Assembly (NCBI GenBank): GCA_015067785.1
Contig: SVLR01000009.1
Coordinates: forward strand, 1-64,000
Source: Oscillospiraceae bacterium
GTDB taxonomy: Bacteria; Bacillota; Clostridia; Oscillospirales; Oscillospiraceae
DNA: 64,000 nt
Direction: 5' to 3'
The notes beneath the pieces are model-generated. The model worked only from the letters and a program-made list of their open reading frames with translations, had not been told where the DNA came from and made no database searches. The position numbers and the translations under genes were made by a program. Positions 8,658-17,518 of this stretch are shown one piece after another. How positions within the stretch are numbered: the first letter of the stretch is position 1; each line of letters begins with the position of its first letter.

Positions 8658-10256
8658 ATGAAGAAGCTGTTTGCTGTGCTGCTTGTGATCGTCATTTTGC
8701 TGAGCGGCTGCAGACCGGCTGTTCAGCCGAACCCCACAAACCCCAGTACACCGAGCCTTCCCACAAGTCCCAACACACCTACGGATCCTGCAGCGCCTAC
8801 GGAGCCCACAGATCCTACAGTGCCTACAGTTCCCGCCATTCCTACCGATCCTCCTTCTGTGGATCCCTCTGCCTGTACCCAGCATAAGGACGAAAATGAC
8901 AACGGCTCCTGTGACACTTGCGGCACCGTTCTGCTGATCTATGTGGACTTCTATTCCATCAATGACCTCCACGGCAAATTTGCAGACGGTGATAACCACC
9001 CCGGTGTGGACGAACTTACCACTTACTTAAAAAATGCCCGCAAAACAGACGATTATGCGATTTTGCTGTCGGCTGGCGATATGTGGCAGGGTGGCGCGGA
9101 ATCCAATATGACAAAGGGCAACATTATTACCGACTGGATGAACGAGCTGGATTTTGCCTCTATGACCATCGGCAACCACGAATACGACTGGGGTAGCGAG
9201 TTTATCCGGCAAAATAAGGAAATTGCGGAATTTCCTTTCCTTGCCATAAACATTTATGATCGGGAGACGAATGAGAGAGTGGATTACTGCGATGCGTCTA
9301 CAGTCATAGAGGCAGGCAGTTTGCAGATCGGCATCATCGGCGCCATCGGTGACCATTACAGCTCCATTGCGGTGGATAAGTGCGATGACGTGTATTTTAA
9401 GACCGGCAGCGCGCTGACCACCCTCGTCAAAGAGGAAAGCACTCGCCTGCAAAACGAAGGCGTAGACTTTATCGTATACGTCATCCACGGCGATTCCGCG
9501 GATTACGACAATTCTCTCTCCAGCGGCGGCTATGTGGATCTGGTCTTTGAAGGCCATACCCATCAGGGCTATACTACCAAGGACAGCTACGGTGTCTACC
9601 ACCTGCAAAACAAAGGTGACAATCAGGACGGCATCTCCCACGTGGAGATCGCCATCAATTCCGTGACCAATTCCTTCTCCGTGCAGGAAGCCGGACAGGT
9701 TTCCAAGTCCAAATATCAGAATCTTACCGATGATCCCATTGTGGAGACGCTCCTGAAGAAATACGACGATATTCTCTCCAACGCCTATGAGATTCTGGGC
9801 TCCAATAGCACATACAGAAGCAGCACCGCCCTCGGCAATATCGTTGCAAAGCTTTATTATGAAGCAGGTGTAGAAAAATGGGGCGATCAGTATCAAATCG
9901 TTTTGGGCGGCGGCTCACTGAATACCAGAAGTCCCTATGATCTGCAGGCGGGTGATGTTACCTATGCAGACCTCCAGTCGCTGTTTACCTTTGATAACGA
10001 GATTATGCTGTGCGCCATCAAAGGAAAGGATCTGCAAAGCAAATTCTTTAATAACAGCAAATATCGGCTGAGCTACGGTGATTACGGCGCAAGCGTCAAG
10101 AATAACATCCAGCCTAACACGACTTATTACGTGGTAGTAGACAGCTGGACAGGACTTTATGCCTATAATAATATGACGGTGGTAGCGTACTACGATTCCG
10201 GTGTCTATGCCCGGGATCTGCTGGCGGACTATGTCCGCGCCGGAGGTCTCTCCTAA
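8658..10256 (+). CDS. Secreted 5'-nucleotidase / metallophosphoesterase lipoprotein (UshA-like)
   Basis: Lipobox ILLSGC, Pro/Thr linker, YSINDLHGKF, GDMWQGG, TIGNHEYDWG, FEGHTHQGY; C-terminal 5'-nucleotidase domain. Confidence 0.9.
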   Translation: MKKLFAVLLVIVILLSGCRPAVQPNPTNPSTPSLPTSPNTPTDPAAPTEPTDPTVPTVPAIPTDPPSVDPSACTQHKDENDNGSCDTCGTVLLIYVDFYSINDLHGKFADGDNHPGVDELTTYLKNARKTDDYAILLSAGDMWQGGAESNMTKGNIITDWMNELDFASMTIGNHEYDWGSEFIRQNKEIAEFPFLAINIYDRETNERVDYCDASTVIEAGSLQIGIIGAIGDHYSSIAVDKCDDVYFKTGSALTTLVKEESTRLQNEGVDFIVYVIHGDSADYDNSLSSGGYVDLVFEGHTHQGYTTKDSYGVYHLQNKGDNQDGISHVEIAINSVTNSFSVQEAGQVSKSKYQNLTDDPIVETLLKKYDDILSNAYEILGSNSTYRSSTALGNIVAKLYYEAGVEKWGDQYQIVLGGGSLNTRSPYDLQAGDVTYADLQSLFTFDNEIMLCAIKGKDLQSKFFNNSKYRLSYGDYGASVKNNIQPNTTYYVVVDSWTGLYAYNNMTVVAYYDSGVYARDLLADYVRAGGLS

Positions 10257-10265
10257 TATCAAAAT

Positions 10266-10293
10266 AAAACCGGTGCATTGTGCACCGGTTTTG
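10266..10293 (+). terminator. Rho-independent terminator
   Basis: AAAACCGGTGCATTGTGCACCGGTTTT just after the stop codon. Confidence 0.75.
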
Positions 10294-10637
10294 CTATTCT
10301 GCATATCATACTGAGAAGGAGGTCCGCACTTATACATTATAATATAATAATATATAACATATAAATGACCGTGAAACACAGCACGAAGAACGCGGTAGAA
10401 ACAAGCAGGGGATATGTCCGCGAACGAAGTACAGTTGACTGTATGATTCCCGGCAAACGGATACAACTGTCGCTCCTTTGTGTATAAATTAGCTGTATTT
10501 TTGTATGGAAAGTATACGATAAAAGCGAAAAATGAAGCTTTGAGATGTATTTAATGTAGATTACAACCAAAGCACCTGTGGAAATGCGGTTTTTTTTAGC
10601 AAAAATCACCAATTTCTTATATTTATACATAAAGGGC

Positions 10638-10666
10638 TTGACAGATAGGTTTTTTAGTATTATAAT
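10638..10666 (+). promoter_or_regulatory. Consensus sigma-A promoter for the oligopeptide ABC operon
   Basis: TTGACA (10638-10643), 17-bp spacer, TATAAT (10661-10666), both hexamers perfect. Confidence 0.85.
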
Positions 10667-10815
10667 GTCAGCATCTCAAAGACATCTGTGTCTGCAAGGA
10701 AGAATACATCGGAATTGCGGGGACAGATATATTTCATTTGTATACAATAGGAATAAATGTGAATCAAAGCATTTCTTTCTTTAGTATAATAAAATTCATA
10801 ATGGAGGAAAAAATT

Positions 10816-13023
10816 ATGAGCATGAAGAAACTCCTTTCCCTGGCACTTGCTTTCATCATGGTCCTCGGCGTACTTGCAGGCTGCAAGCCCGAAGAAGAAA
10901 GCATTTATCAACCTTTTGATCCTGCTGACGTTGTCGAGCACACGGATCACACCTCTGTCTATGAGACAGTCGGTTCCAAGGTGACCATCGATATGGTCGA
11001 GGAAGACGATATGGGCCTGGCTTTCGCCACTGTTGACGGCGTAAAGTACGAGCTCGGTATGGACTTCCTGTCCTATGCAATGGTTTACAACTGCTCCGTT
11101 CCCGAAGGCAGCACCAAGTACACCACGCAGGAAGATGTCTTCAACGAATGGTGGAAGCTGTACATCCAGCGCTGGAACTACCTGGCTCCCGAAGTTCCCC
11201 TGTACTCCAACCAGTACTTCGATCTGTACAATGCTAAGATCGAGAACTTTGTAACCACTCCCTACTGGTCTCCCGCTGACGCTATCGTCGCCGCTACCAT
11301 CAAGGAAGGCGCTGCTAACTCTGTCATCCTGGGTTCTTCTACCGATCTGGGCGGTTATTTCCGTAACTCCTCTTGGGGTAAGGCTTCTCCCGCTTCTTCC
11401 GATCTGGACATCGAGAACCTGACTTCCGGCTACGCAACCCTGCAGACTGACAAGAACGGCGCATTCATTTGGAATGAGTATGCGGTCGCTGAGACTCCTG
11501 TCGCTGTTAAGAACGACGACGGCACCCTGACCTACACCATCAAGCTGAAGCAGGATATGGTCTTCTCCGATGGTTCCAAGATCAACGCTAAGAACTACAT
11601 CGCTGCTACTTTGGCCAACTCCACTGTTGTTGGCGCTGCTGCTGGCGGCACCGGCAAGAGCGGCCAAATTCTGGTTGGCTACGATGCATTCTATGCTTAC
11701 GACGGCACCAATGCTTCTGCTGAGGGCGTTTCCAAGTACTTCTCCGGCATTAAGCTGATCGATGACTACACCTTCTCCGTAACCTACACCGCTGATTACG
11801 CTGACTACTACTACGTAATGAGCTACGCTTCCTTCGCTCCCTCTCCTATGGCTCTGTACCTGGGCGAGAATACCATTGAAGTTGCTGAAGACGGCTCTGT
11901 GGCTCTGTCCGACGGCTTCTATGCTAAGACCAAGAAGGACGGCGCTGATGTTTACGTTATGGCTGACATCATCAATGCCAACCTGAAGTGGAACTCCAAC
12001 CTGCCCTACTCCGGTCCTTACGTAGTTTCTGACTACAACGAATCCACCAATGTTGCAACTCTCACCCTTAACCCCAACTACCCCGGCGACACCGCCCGCG
12101 GTAAAGCAAGCATCCAGACCATCACCTACGTAAAGATGGTTGAAGAGACCCAGACCGATATGTTCAAGAACGGCGAGATCGACGTTCTGGCCGGCGTTAC
12201 CGGCGGCGACGAGACCAAGGCTGCTCTGGAGCTGGTCAAGTCCGATCCCAGCAAGTATGCTGAGACTCACTACGACCGTGCCGGTTACGGCAAGATCGGT
12301 TTCCGCGCCGACTTTGGTCCCACCGCTATGATCGAGGTTCGTCAGGCTATTATGTACACCATCAACCGTCCTGAGTTTGCTCAGACCTTCACCGGCGGCT
12401 ACGGCGCTGTTGTTCACGGTCCCTACTATGAGAAGTACTCTGCATTTATGGCTGTTAAGGACGAGATCAAGCTGAACACCTACGATTACTCCGCTGACTC
12501 CGCTATCGAAGTTCTGGAGGCGGGCGGCTGGATCTACAACGATAAGGGCGAAGCTTTTGAGGCTGGCAAGGATGCTGTCCGTTACAAGAAGCTATCCGGC
12601 TATGAAAAGTCCGAGGAGAACCTGAAGTTCGAGACTGTTGACGGCAAGTACAAGACCGTTAAGATCGACGGCGAGTACTATATGCCTCTGGCTATCAACT
12701 GGTTCGGCACCCAGCCCAACACGGTTACCGACCAGCTGATCACTGCATGGCAGACTAACCCCGTTGCCACTACCCAGATCGGTATGTATATCCACTACTC
12801 CTCCACCGACTTTATGACCGGTGTTTATGGCGAGCTGCAGCGCAGCGAGGGCGACGGCTACAACGGCGTTCCCAAGCTGAATGCTATCAACTTTGCTACC
12901 GGCTTCACTTCCGCTATGTACGACTATAGCTGGAACTGGACCATCGATCCTGAACTGATCGCTGTCGGTTACTCCGTCTGCTACATCCGTGATGCTGCCG
13001 ACTATATGGAGAACTACAAGTAA
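10816..13023 (+). CDS. Oligopeptide/dipeptide-type ABC solute-binding lipoprotein (SBP_bac_5)
   Basis: MSMKKLLSLALAFIMVLGVLAGC lipobox; LTYTIKLKQDMVFSDGSKINAKNYI; VRQAIMYTINRPEFAQ; upstream SD GGAGG. Confidence 0.87.
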   Translation: MSMKKLLSLALAFIMVLGVLAGCKPEEESIYQPFDPADVVEHTDHTSVYETVGSKVTIDMVEEDDMGLAFATVDGVKYELGMDFLSYAMVYNCSVPEGSTKYTTQEDVFNEWWKLYIQRWNYLAPEVPLYSNQYFDLYNAKIENFVTTPYWSPADAIVAATIKEGAANSVILGSSTDLGGYFRNSSWGKASPASSDLDIENLTSGYATLQTDKNGAFIWNEYAVAETPVAVKNDDGTLTYTIKLKQDMVFSDGSKINAKNYIAATLANSTVVGAAAGGTGKSGQILVGYDAFYAYDGTNASAEGVSKYFSGIKLIDDYTFSVTYTADYADYYYVMSYASFAPSPMALYLGENTIEVAEDGSVALSDGFYAKTKKDGADVYVMADIINANLKWNSNLPYSGPYVVSDYNESTNVATLTLNPNYPGDTARGKASIQTITYVKMVEETQTDMFKNGEIDVLAGVTGGDETKAALELVKSDPSKYAETHYDRAGYGKIGFRADFGPTAMIEVRQAIMYTINRPEFAQTFTGGYGAVVHGPYYEKYSAFMAVKDEIKLNTYDYSADSAIEVLEAGGWIYNDKGEAFEAGKDAVRYKKLSGYEKSEENLKFETVDGKYKTVKIDGEYYMPLAINWFGTQPNTVTDQLITAWQTNPVATTQIGMYIHYSSTDFMTGVYGELQRSEGDGYNGVPKLNAINFATGFTSAMYDYSWNWTIDPELIAVGYSVCYIRDAADYMENYK

Positions 13024-13061
13024 TCTTTGGATTAATTAAGACCTAATAAATTTTAGCGCGA

Positions 13062-13091
13062 TAGGGACGGCATTTCCGGATGCCGTCCCTA
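13062..13091 (+). terminator. Strong hairpin after SBP gene (attenuator/processing hairpin)
   Basis: TAGGGACGGCAT-TTCCGG-ATGCCGTCCCTA, 12-bp perfect stem. Confidence 0.6.
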
Positions 13092-13339
13092 TGGTGGACT
13101 TAGCACTTGAAAATTTCTTGCCCGATGGCATATACAAAGGGTGCGGGATCTTTCGTCGTACCCCACCGAATTTGAAAATCCGTTTTGCCGCCCTTGGGCG
13201 GCAAAGTGTATGATATTAACATTTTAGTCTTAAAGTGTTTTAAATCGAAAACGATATATTGCTTCACTACCCTTTGCACATAGAAGGCTTTCACGGACGA
13301 CCGATGGTCGCCCATACAGGTGTACCATCGAAAGAGGGT

Positions 13340-13386
13340 GTAGGGGTCAATGCCCGCTTCGACCCGCGGGGCGTCACCCCCCCTAC
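13340..13386. repeat. Dispersed palindromic intergenic repeat (GTAGGGG...CGCGGG...CCCCTAC family), copy 1
   Basis: GTAGGGGTCAATGCCCGCTTCGACCCGCGGGGCGTCACCCCCCCTAC; related copies near 19.85, 26.2 and 45.1 kb. Confidence 0.6.
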
Positions 13387-13504
13387 AGCTTGAATTTTGG
13401 GCTTTTTTGACACTCTGGGTTTTCGCATCAACATATATTGTTTCGCTTTAACAACGTACAAACAGAAAAATTTGCCCCAAAGGGGCGGAAAAGGAGGGAT
13501 TTTG

Positions 13505-14536
13505 ATGGGCAAGTATATCTTAAAGCGTATTGCTTATATCGTACTTGTTTTCTTTATCCTATCGTTTTTAATCTTTATGATCTACAATATGCTGCCGATT
13601 GACAAGGCAGCCCAGGTAGCTACCGAGGAGGCCAAGGCCTATAAAGGCCCCAATCCCAAGGAATACTATGAAGAGCGCTATGAATACTGGCAAAAGCGCT
13701 ACGGCACAGATGGCACTAAGTTCGAGCGCTATCTGCGCTGGCTCGGATTGATGAAGCTGACGGACGGTGGCTACAACGGCATTCTGCAGGGTAATTTTGG
13801 CGAGTCTACGCAACAGGGCAAACCTGTCGCGGAGATGATCGTTGAGCCGATGAAGAACACCATCTTTATCAATATTTTTGCTACCATTCTGGCGCTGGGG
13901 ATTACCATTCCTCTTGGTATTTTCTGCGCCGTCAAGCGGGGCAGTAAGCGGGATGTTGGCGTACAGGTGGGTACGCTAATCGGCTACAGTATTCCTACCT
14001 TCATCATTGCCATCGTCTTTATTTGGCTGTTTTCCATTATTTTAGGTTGGTTCCCTGTCTCCGGTATGCAGACTGCCGGCTCGCTTGAATGGTCTGCGTC
14101 TGCCCAGTTCTGGGACAGAATGTACCATCTTGCGCTGCCGCTGATCGTTATGACTTTCTGCTCCTTAGGTGGTATGACCCGTTTTGTCCGTGCTTCTATG
14201 ATTGAAGCGCTGAGTATGGACTGCATCCGCACTGCCCGGGCAAAGGGCCTGCGGGAAAAGGTGGTCATCTACTCCCATGCATGGCGCAACGCTCTGCTGC
14301 CTATTACCACCCTGATTATTGGCTGGTTCTTAGGTATCTTCAGCGGCTCGCTGATGATCGAAAATATCTTTGCGCTTAACGGTATTGGCCGTACCTACAA
14401 TATGGCGCTGATGGCAAACGATAACGAGGTCGTGCTGGCGCTGCAGATGTTCTATATTACCATTGCACTTTTCGGAAACCTGCTGATCGACCTGGTCTAC
14501 GGCCTTGTGGATCCCCGTGTCCGGGTCAATAAATAA
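13505..14536 (+). CDS. Oligopeptide ABC permease, OppB/DppB family, with extended first extracytoplasmic loop
   Basis: MGKYILKRIAYIVLVFFILSFLIFMI start with upstream GGAGG; EALSMDCIRTARAKGLREKVVIYSHAWRNALLPI. Confidence 0.9.
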   Translation: MGKYILKRIAYIVLVFFILSFLIFMIYNMLPIDKAAQVATEEAKAYKGPNPKEYYEERYEYWQKRYGTDGTKFERYLRWLGLMKLTDGGYNGILQGNFGESTQQGKPVAEMIVEPMKNTIFINIFATILALGITIPLGIFCAVKRGSKRDVGVQVGTLIGYSIPTFIIAIVFIWLFSIILGWFPVSGMQTAGSLEWSASAQFWDRMYHLALPLIVMTFCSLGGMTRFVRASMIEALSMDCIRTARAKGLREKVVIYSHAWRNALLPITTLIIGWFLGIFSGSLMIENIFALNGIGRTYNMALMANDNEVVLALQMFYITIALFGNLLIDLVYGLVDPRVRVNK

Positions 14537-14551
14537 GGGAGGACAGTATTT

Positions 14552-16486
14552 ATGGCGAATAAAGAAAAAAAGAATACTGTGTTTTCTACCCTTGCCCGCT
14601 GGGGTAAGCGGATGTTCTTTGGCGCCAGCAAGGAGCTGAGCGACGAGGAAAGATTTGCTGTTGAAAACATTGAAAGCCCTTCTGTTATGGCAGTAAAGGC
14701 TTTCTTCCGCCGAAAAATAGCAGTGGCCGCATTGATCCTTTTGGTAAGCCTGTTCCTGTTTGTTTTCATCGGCCCGGAAATTTGGCCTATGGATGTGAAC
14801 TATACAGACCCGCTGCAGGCGAACATTGCGCCCAACTACACATTCCTGAAGGTTCCCTCTGAATTAGCCGGAAACATTCGGGATATCAGCGGCTTCGGCG
14901 GCTTCACTGTGGGTGTCAGCAATGACAATACCCTTTATATTTGGGGCAATAAAGTGGACAACCTGTCCAAGGTTGACTATAGTAAATTCCCGGCTGAGAT
15001 CCAGCCCGGTAAGGTGGCCTATGCGGCTGCCGGTTCTGATCACATCATTGCCATCACCACCGACGGCAAGGTCGTGGGCTGGGGTAATAACGGCAACGGC
15101 CAGTACGGTATGCTGGCCAGTCCCGACGATCCTTATATTCAGATGCCTGACGAGCTGATGCACGGCACTATTGACCCCAATCAGGTGCAGCAACTGATTT
15201 GCGGTTACCAGTGTACAGTTCTTGTTATGAAGGACGGCACTACCTATGCCTGGGGCAACAAAAATGCTATGCTAAGCCTGCCAGAGGTCACGGTAAAGTT
15301 TTCTGACGGTGTCCAAAAGGTGGCGCTGACCAATTACTATGCGCTGATGCTGATGGAAGATGGTACGGTTACCGGCGGTTCCACCCTGTCTTTCCAGATG
15401 GTTTCTGCTACTAACTCCGCTACCGGAACTGTAAGAAACCTGAAGGCGTACCTGGAGGGTAAGACTGCGGTGGATATTGCGGCTACTAATAACTGCTATG
15501 CAGCGGTTCTCAGCGACGGCAGTATCGTTGCCTGGGGCGCTGCCCAATATGGCGAAAAGGATGTACCTGCTGCTCCCGAGGGAGAGAAGTATGTCTCTGT
15601 TAAGGCCGGTACCCGGCACTTTGTGGCGCTGACCGATAAGGACACCGTTGTGTCTTGGGGTCACAATGACCACGGTCAGACGAATCTCACCGGAAAGACT
15701 GCTGATGACATCTTTGTCGGCGCAAAGCAGACCTATCTTGTGGATGAAAATGACGATCTGACGGATAAGGCCGGCTTCAAGGGCTACCTGATGGGTACGG
15801 ATAAGAGCGGTCGTGACGTATTTACCCGTATTGTTCACGGCGGTAAGATGACCATGACCATCGGCGCGGTTGCCGTTATCGTCTCTACCATTATTGCCAT
15901 CATCGTTGGCTGTATCTCCGGATACTTTGGCGGTTGGGTGGATATGCTGTTGATGCGTGTGACGGAGATTTTCTCTGCCATTCCGTTCCTGCCCTTTGCA
16001 ATGATGCTTTCCTTTGTCATTCGTACAATGCCCATTGGTGAGACTACCCGTATCTTTATCATAATGGTTATGCTGGGTATTCTGAGCTGGACTGGCCTTG
16101 CCAGAATGATCCGCGCCCAGGTGCTTGCCGAGCGTGAAAAGGAATTTGTTATTGCGGCTAAGAGTATGGGTATCAAGGAGACCCGGATCGCCTTTAAGCA
16201 TATTCTGCCCAACGTTATCTCTATCATTTTAGTTAACGTTACGCTGGACTTTGCCGGCTGTCTGTTGACGGAATCCAGCCTGTCTTACCTGGGCTTCGGT
16301 GTTCAGCAGCCTCAGCCTACCTGGGGCAATATGCTCGACGGTGCCAACAACTCCATCGTTATTCAGAACTACTGGTGGCAGTGGGTATTCCCCGCCATCT
16401 TCCTGTCCCTCGCAACAATCAGCATTAATATTATTGGCGATACGCTCCGGGATGTTCTCGATCCCAAGAGCAGCCAGGAGAAATAA
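14552..16486 (+). CDS. Oligopeptide ABC permease, OppC/DppC family, containing an inserted RCC1-like repeat domain (about 14873-15751)
   Basis: C-terminal DppC core GTDKSGRDVFTRIVHGGKMTMTIGAV and EFVIAAKSMGIKETRIAFKHILPNV; insertion with repeats HIIAITTDGKVVGWGNNGNGQYG, CTVLVMKDGTTYAWGN, CYAAVLSDGSIVAWGAAQYG, HFVALTDKDTVVSWGHNDHGQ. Confidence 0.9.
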   Translation: MANKEKKNTVFSTLARWGKRMFFGASKELSDEERFAVENIESPSVMAVKAFFRRKIAVAALILLVSLFLFVFIGPEIWPMDVNYTDPLQANIAPNYTFLKVPSELAGNIRDISGFGGFTVGVSNDNTLYIWGNKVDNLSKVDYSKFPAEIQPGKVAYAAAGSDHIIAITTDGKVVGWGNNGNGQYGMLASPDDPYIQMPDELMHGTIDPNQVQQLICGYQCTVLVMKDGTTYAWGNKNAMLSLPEVTVKFSDGVQKVALTNYYALMLMEDGTVTGGSTLSFQMVSATNSATGTVRNLKAYLEGKTAVDIAATNNCYAAVLSDGSIVAWGAAQYGEKDVPAAPEGEKYVSVKAGTRHFVALTDKDTVVSWGHNDHGQTNLTGKTADDIFVGAKQTYLVDENDDLTDKAGFKGYLMGTDKSGRDVFTRIVHGGKMTMTIGAVAVIVSTIIAIIVGCISGYFGGWVDMLLMRVTEIFSAIPFLPFAMMLSFVIRTMPIGETTRIFIIMVMLGILSWTGLARMIRAQVLAEREKEFVIAAKSMGIKETRIAFKHILPNVISIILVNVTLDFAGCLLTESSLSYLGFGVQQPQPTWGNMLDGANNSIVIQNYWWQWVFPAIFLSLATISINIIGDTLRDVLDPKSSQEK

Positions 16487-16504
16487 AGAAAGGAGGCATT
16501 CTCT

Positions 16505-17518
16505 ATGGCTTTGCTGGAAGTTAAAAACCTGCACACATTTTTTAAGACCCGTAAGGGTATCGTAAAAGCGGTCAACGATGTCTCTTATTCTTTGGAGCCG
16601 GGCAAGACCATCGGCATCGTCGGTGAGTCCGGTTCCGGTAAATCCGTTTCCGCTATGAGTATTCTGCGATTGCTGGACGGCAACGGCTATATTGACGAGG
16701 GCGAGGTCATCTTCGAAGGAAAGGATCTGACCAAGCTTTCTCAGGAGGAGATGTACCAGATCCGCGGAAACAAGATTTCTGTTATTTTCCAGGAACCTAT
16801 GACCAGCTTGAATCCAGTCTTTACCGTAAAGCGTCAGCTTTCCGAGCCTTTTATGATCCATCAGGGCATGAGAAAGAAGGAAGCGGAGCAGAAGGCGCTG
16901 GAAATGCTGGCGGCTGTTCAGATTCCTAACCCGGAGGCTGTTCTGCGCCAGTATCCTCACCAGCTCTCCGGCGGTATGCGGCAGAGAGTTATGATTGCAA
17001 TGGCGCTGGCCTGTAAGCCGAAGATTTTGATCGCGGACGAGCCTACCACCGCGCTGGACGTTACCATTCAGGCGCAGATCCTGCGACTGATGAACGACCT
17101 GCAGCGGGATAACGGCACATCCATCATCTTCATCACCCACGACCTGGGCGTTATCAACGAGATGGCGGACGACGTGGTGGTTATGTACTGCGGTCAGGTC
17201 GTGGAGCAGACCTCTGCGGCAAAAATCTTTACTGACTGTCCCTACAGCCATCCCTACACCGAGGGTCTGATGTACTCCATCCCCCGCCTCGACAGCGTAG
17301 GAAAGAAGCTGGAGCCCATCCCCGGCGTTGTGCCTCACCCGTTGGCACTGCCTAAGGGCTGTAAGTTTGCGCCCAGATGCAAATATGCAACACAAAAATG
17401 CTTTGAGCAGGAGCCTGAGCTGCTGGAAAATGTTCCCGGCCAGAAGATCCGTTGCTTCTATCCCGAAAAGGAGGTGCGCCGTAGTGAAGAACACAGAAAA
17501 GCTCTTGTCAATAAGTAA
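16505..17518 (+). CDS. Oligopeptide ABC ATPase, OppD/DppD family
   Basis: [54 protein letters not shown]-terminal [11 protein letters not shown]. Confidence 0.92.
   Translation: MALLEVKNLHTFFKTRKGIVKAVNDVSYSLEPGKTIGIVGESGSGKSVSAMSILRLLDGNGYIDEGEVIFEGKDLTKLSQEEMYQIRGNKISVIFQEPMTSLNPVFTVKRQLSEPFMIHQGMRKKEAEQKALEMLAAVQIPNPEAVLRQYPHQLSGGMRQRVMIAMALACKPKILIADEPTTALDVTIQAQILRLMNDLQRDNGTSIIFITHDLGVINEMADDVVVMYCGQVVEQTSAAKIFTDCPYSHPYTEGLMYSIPRLDSVGKKLEPIPGVVPHPLALPKGCKFAPRCKYATQKCFEQEPELLENVPGQKIRCFYPEKEVRRSEEHRKALVNK

Noticed and set aside
10660-12417. 585-aa minus-strand ORF opposite the oligopeptide SBP gene
   Set aside because: Antisense shadow ORF from the codon bias of the real + strand SBP gene; low-complexity V/G/A/S composition, no domain motif, no RBS.
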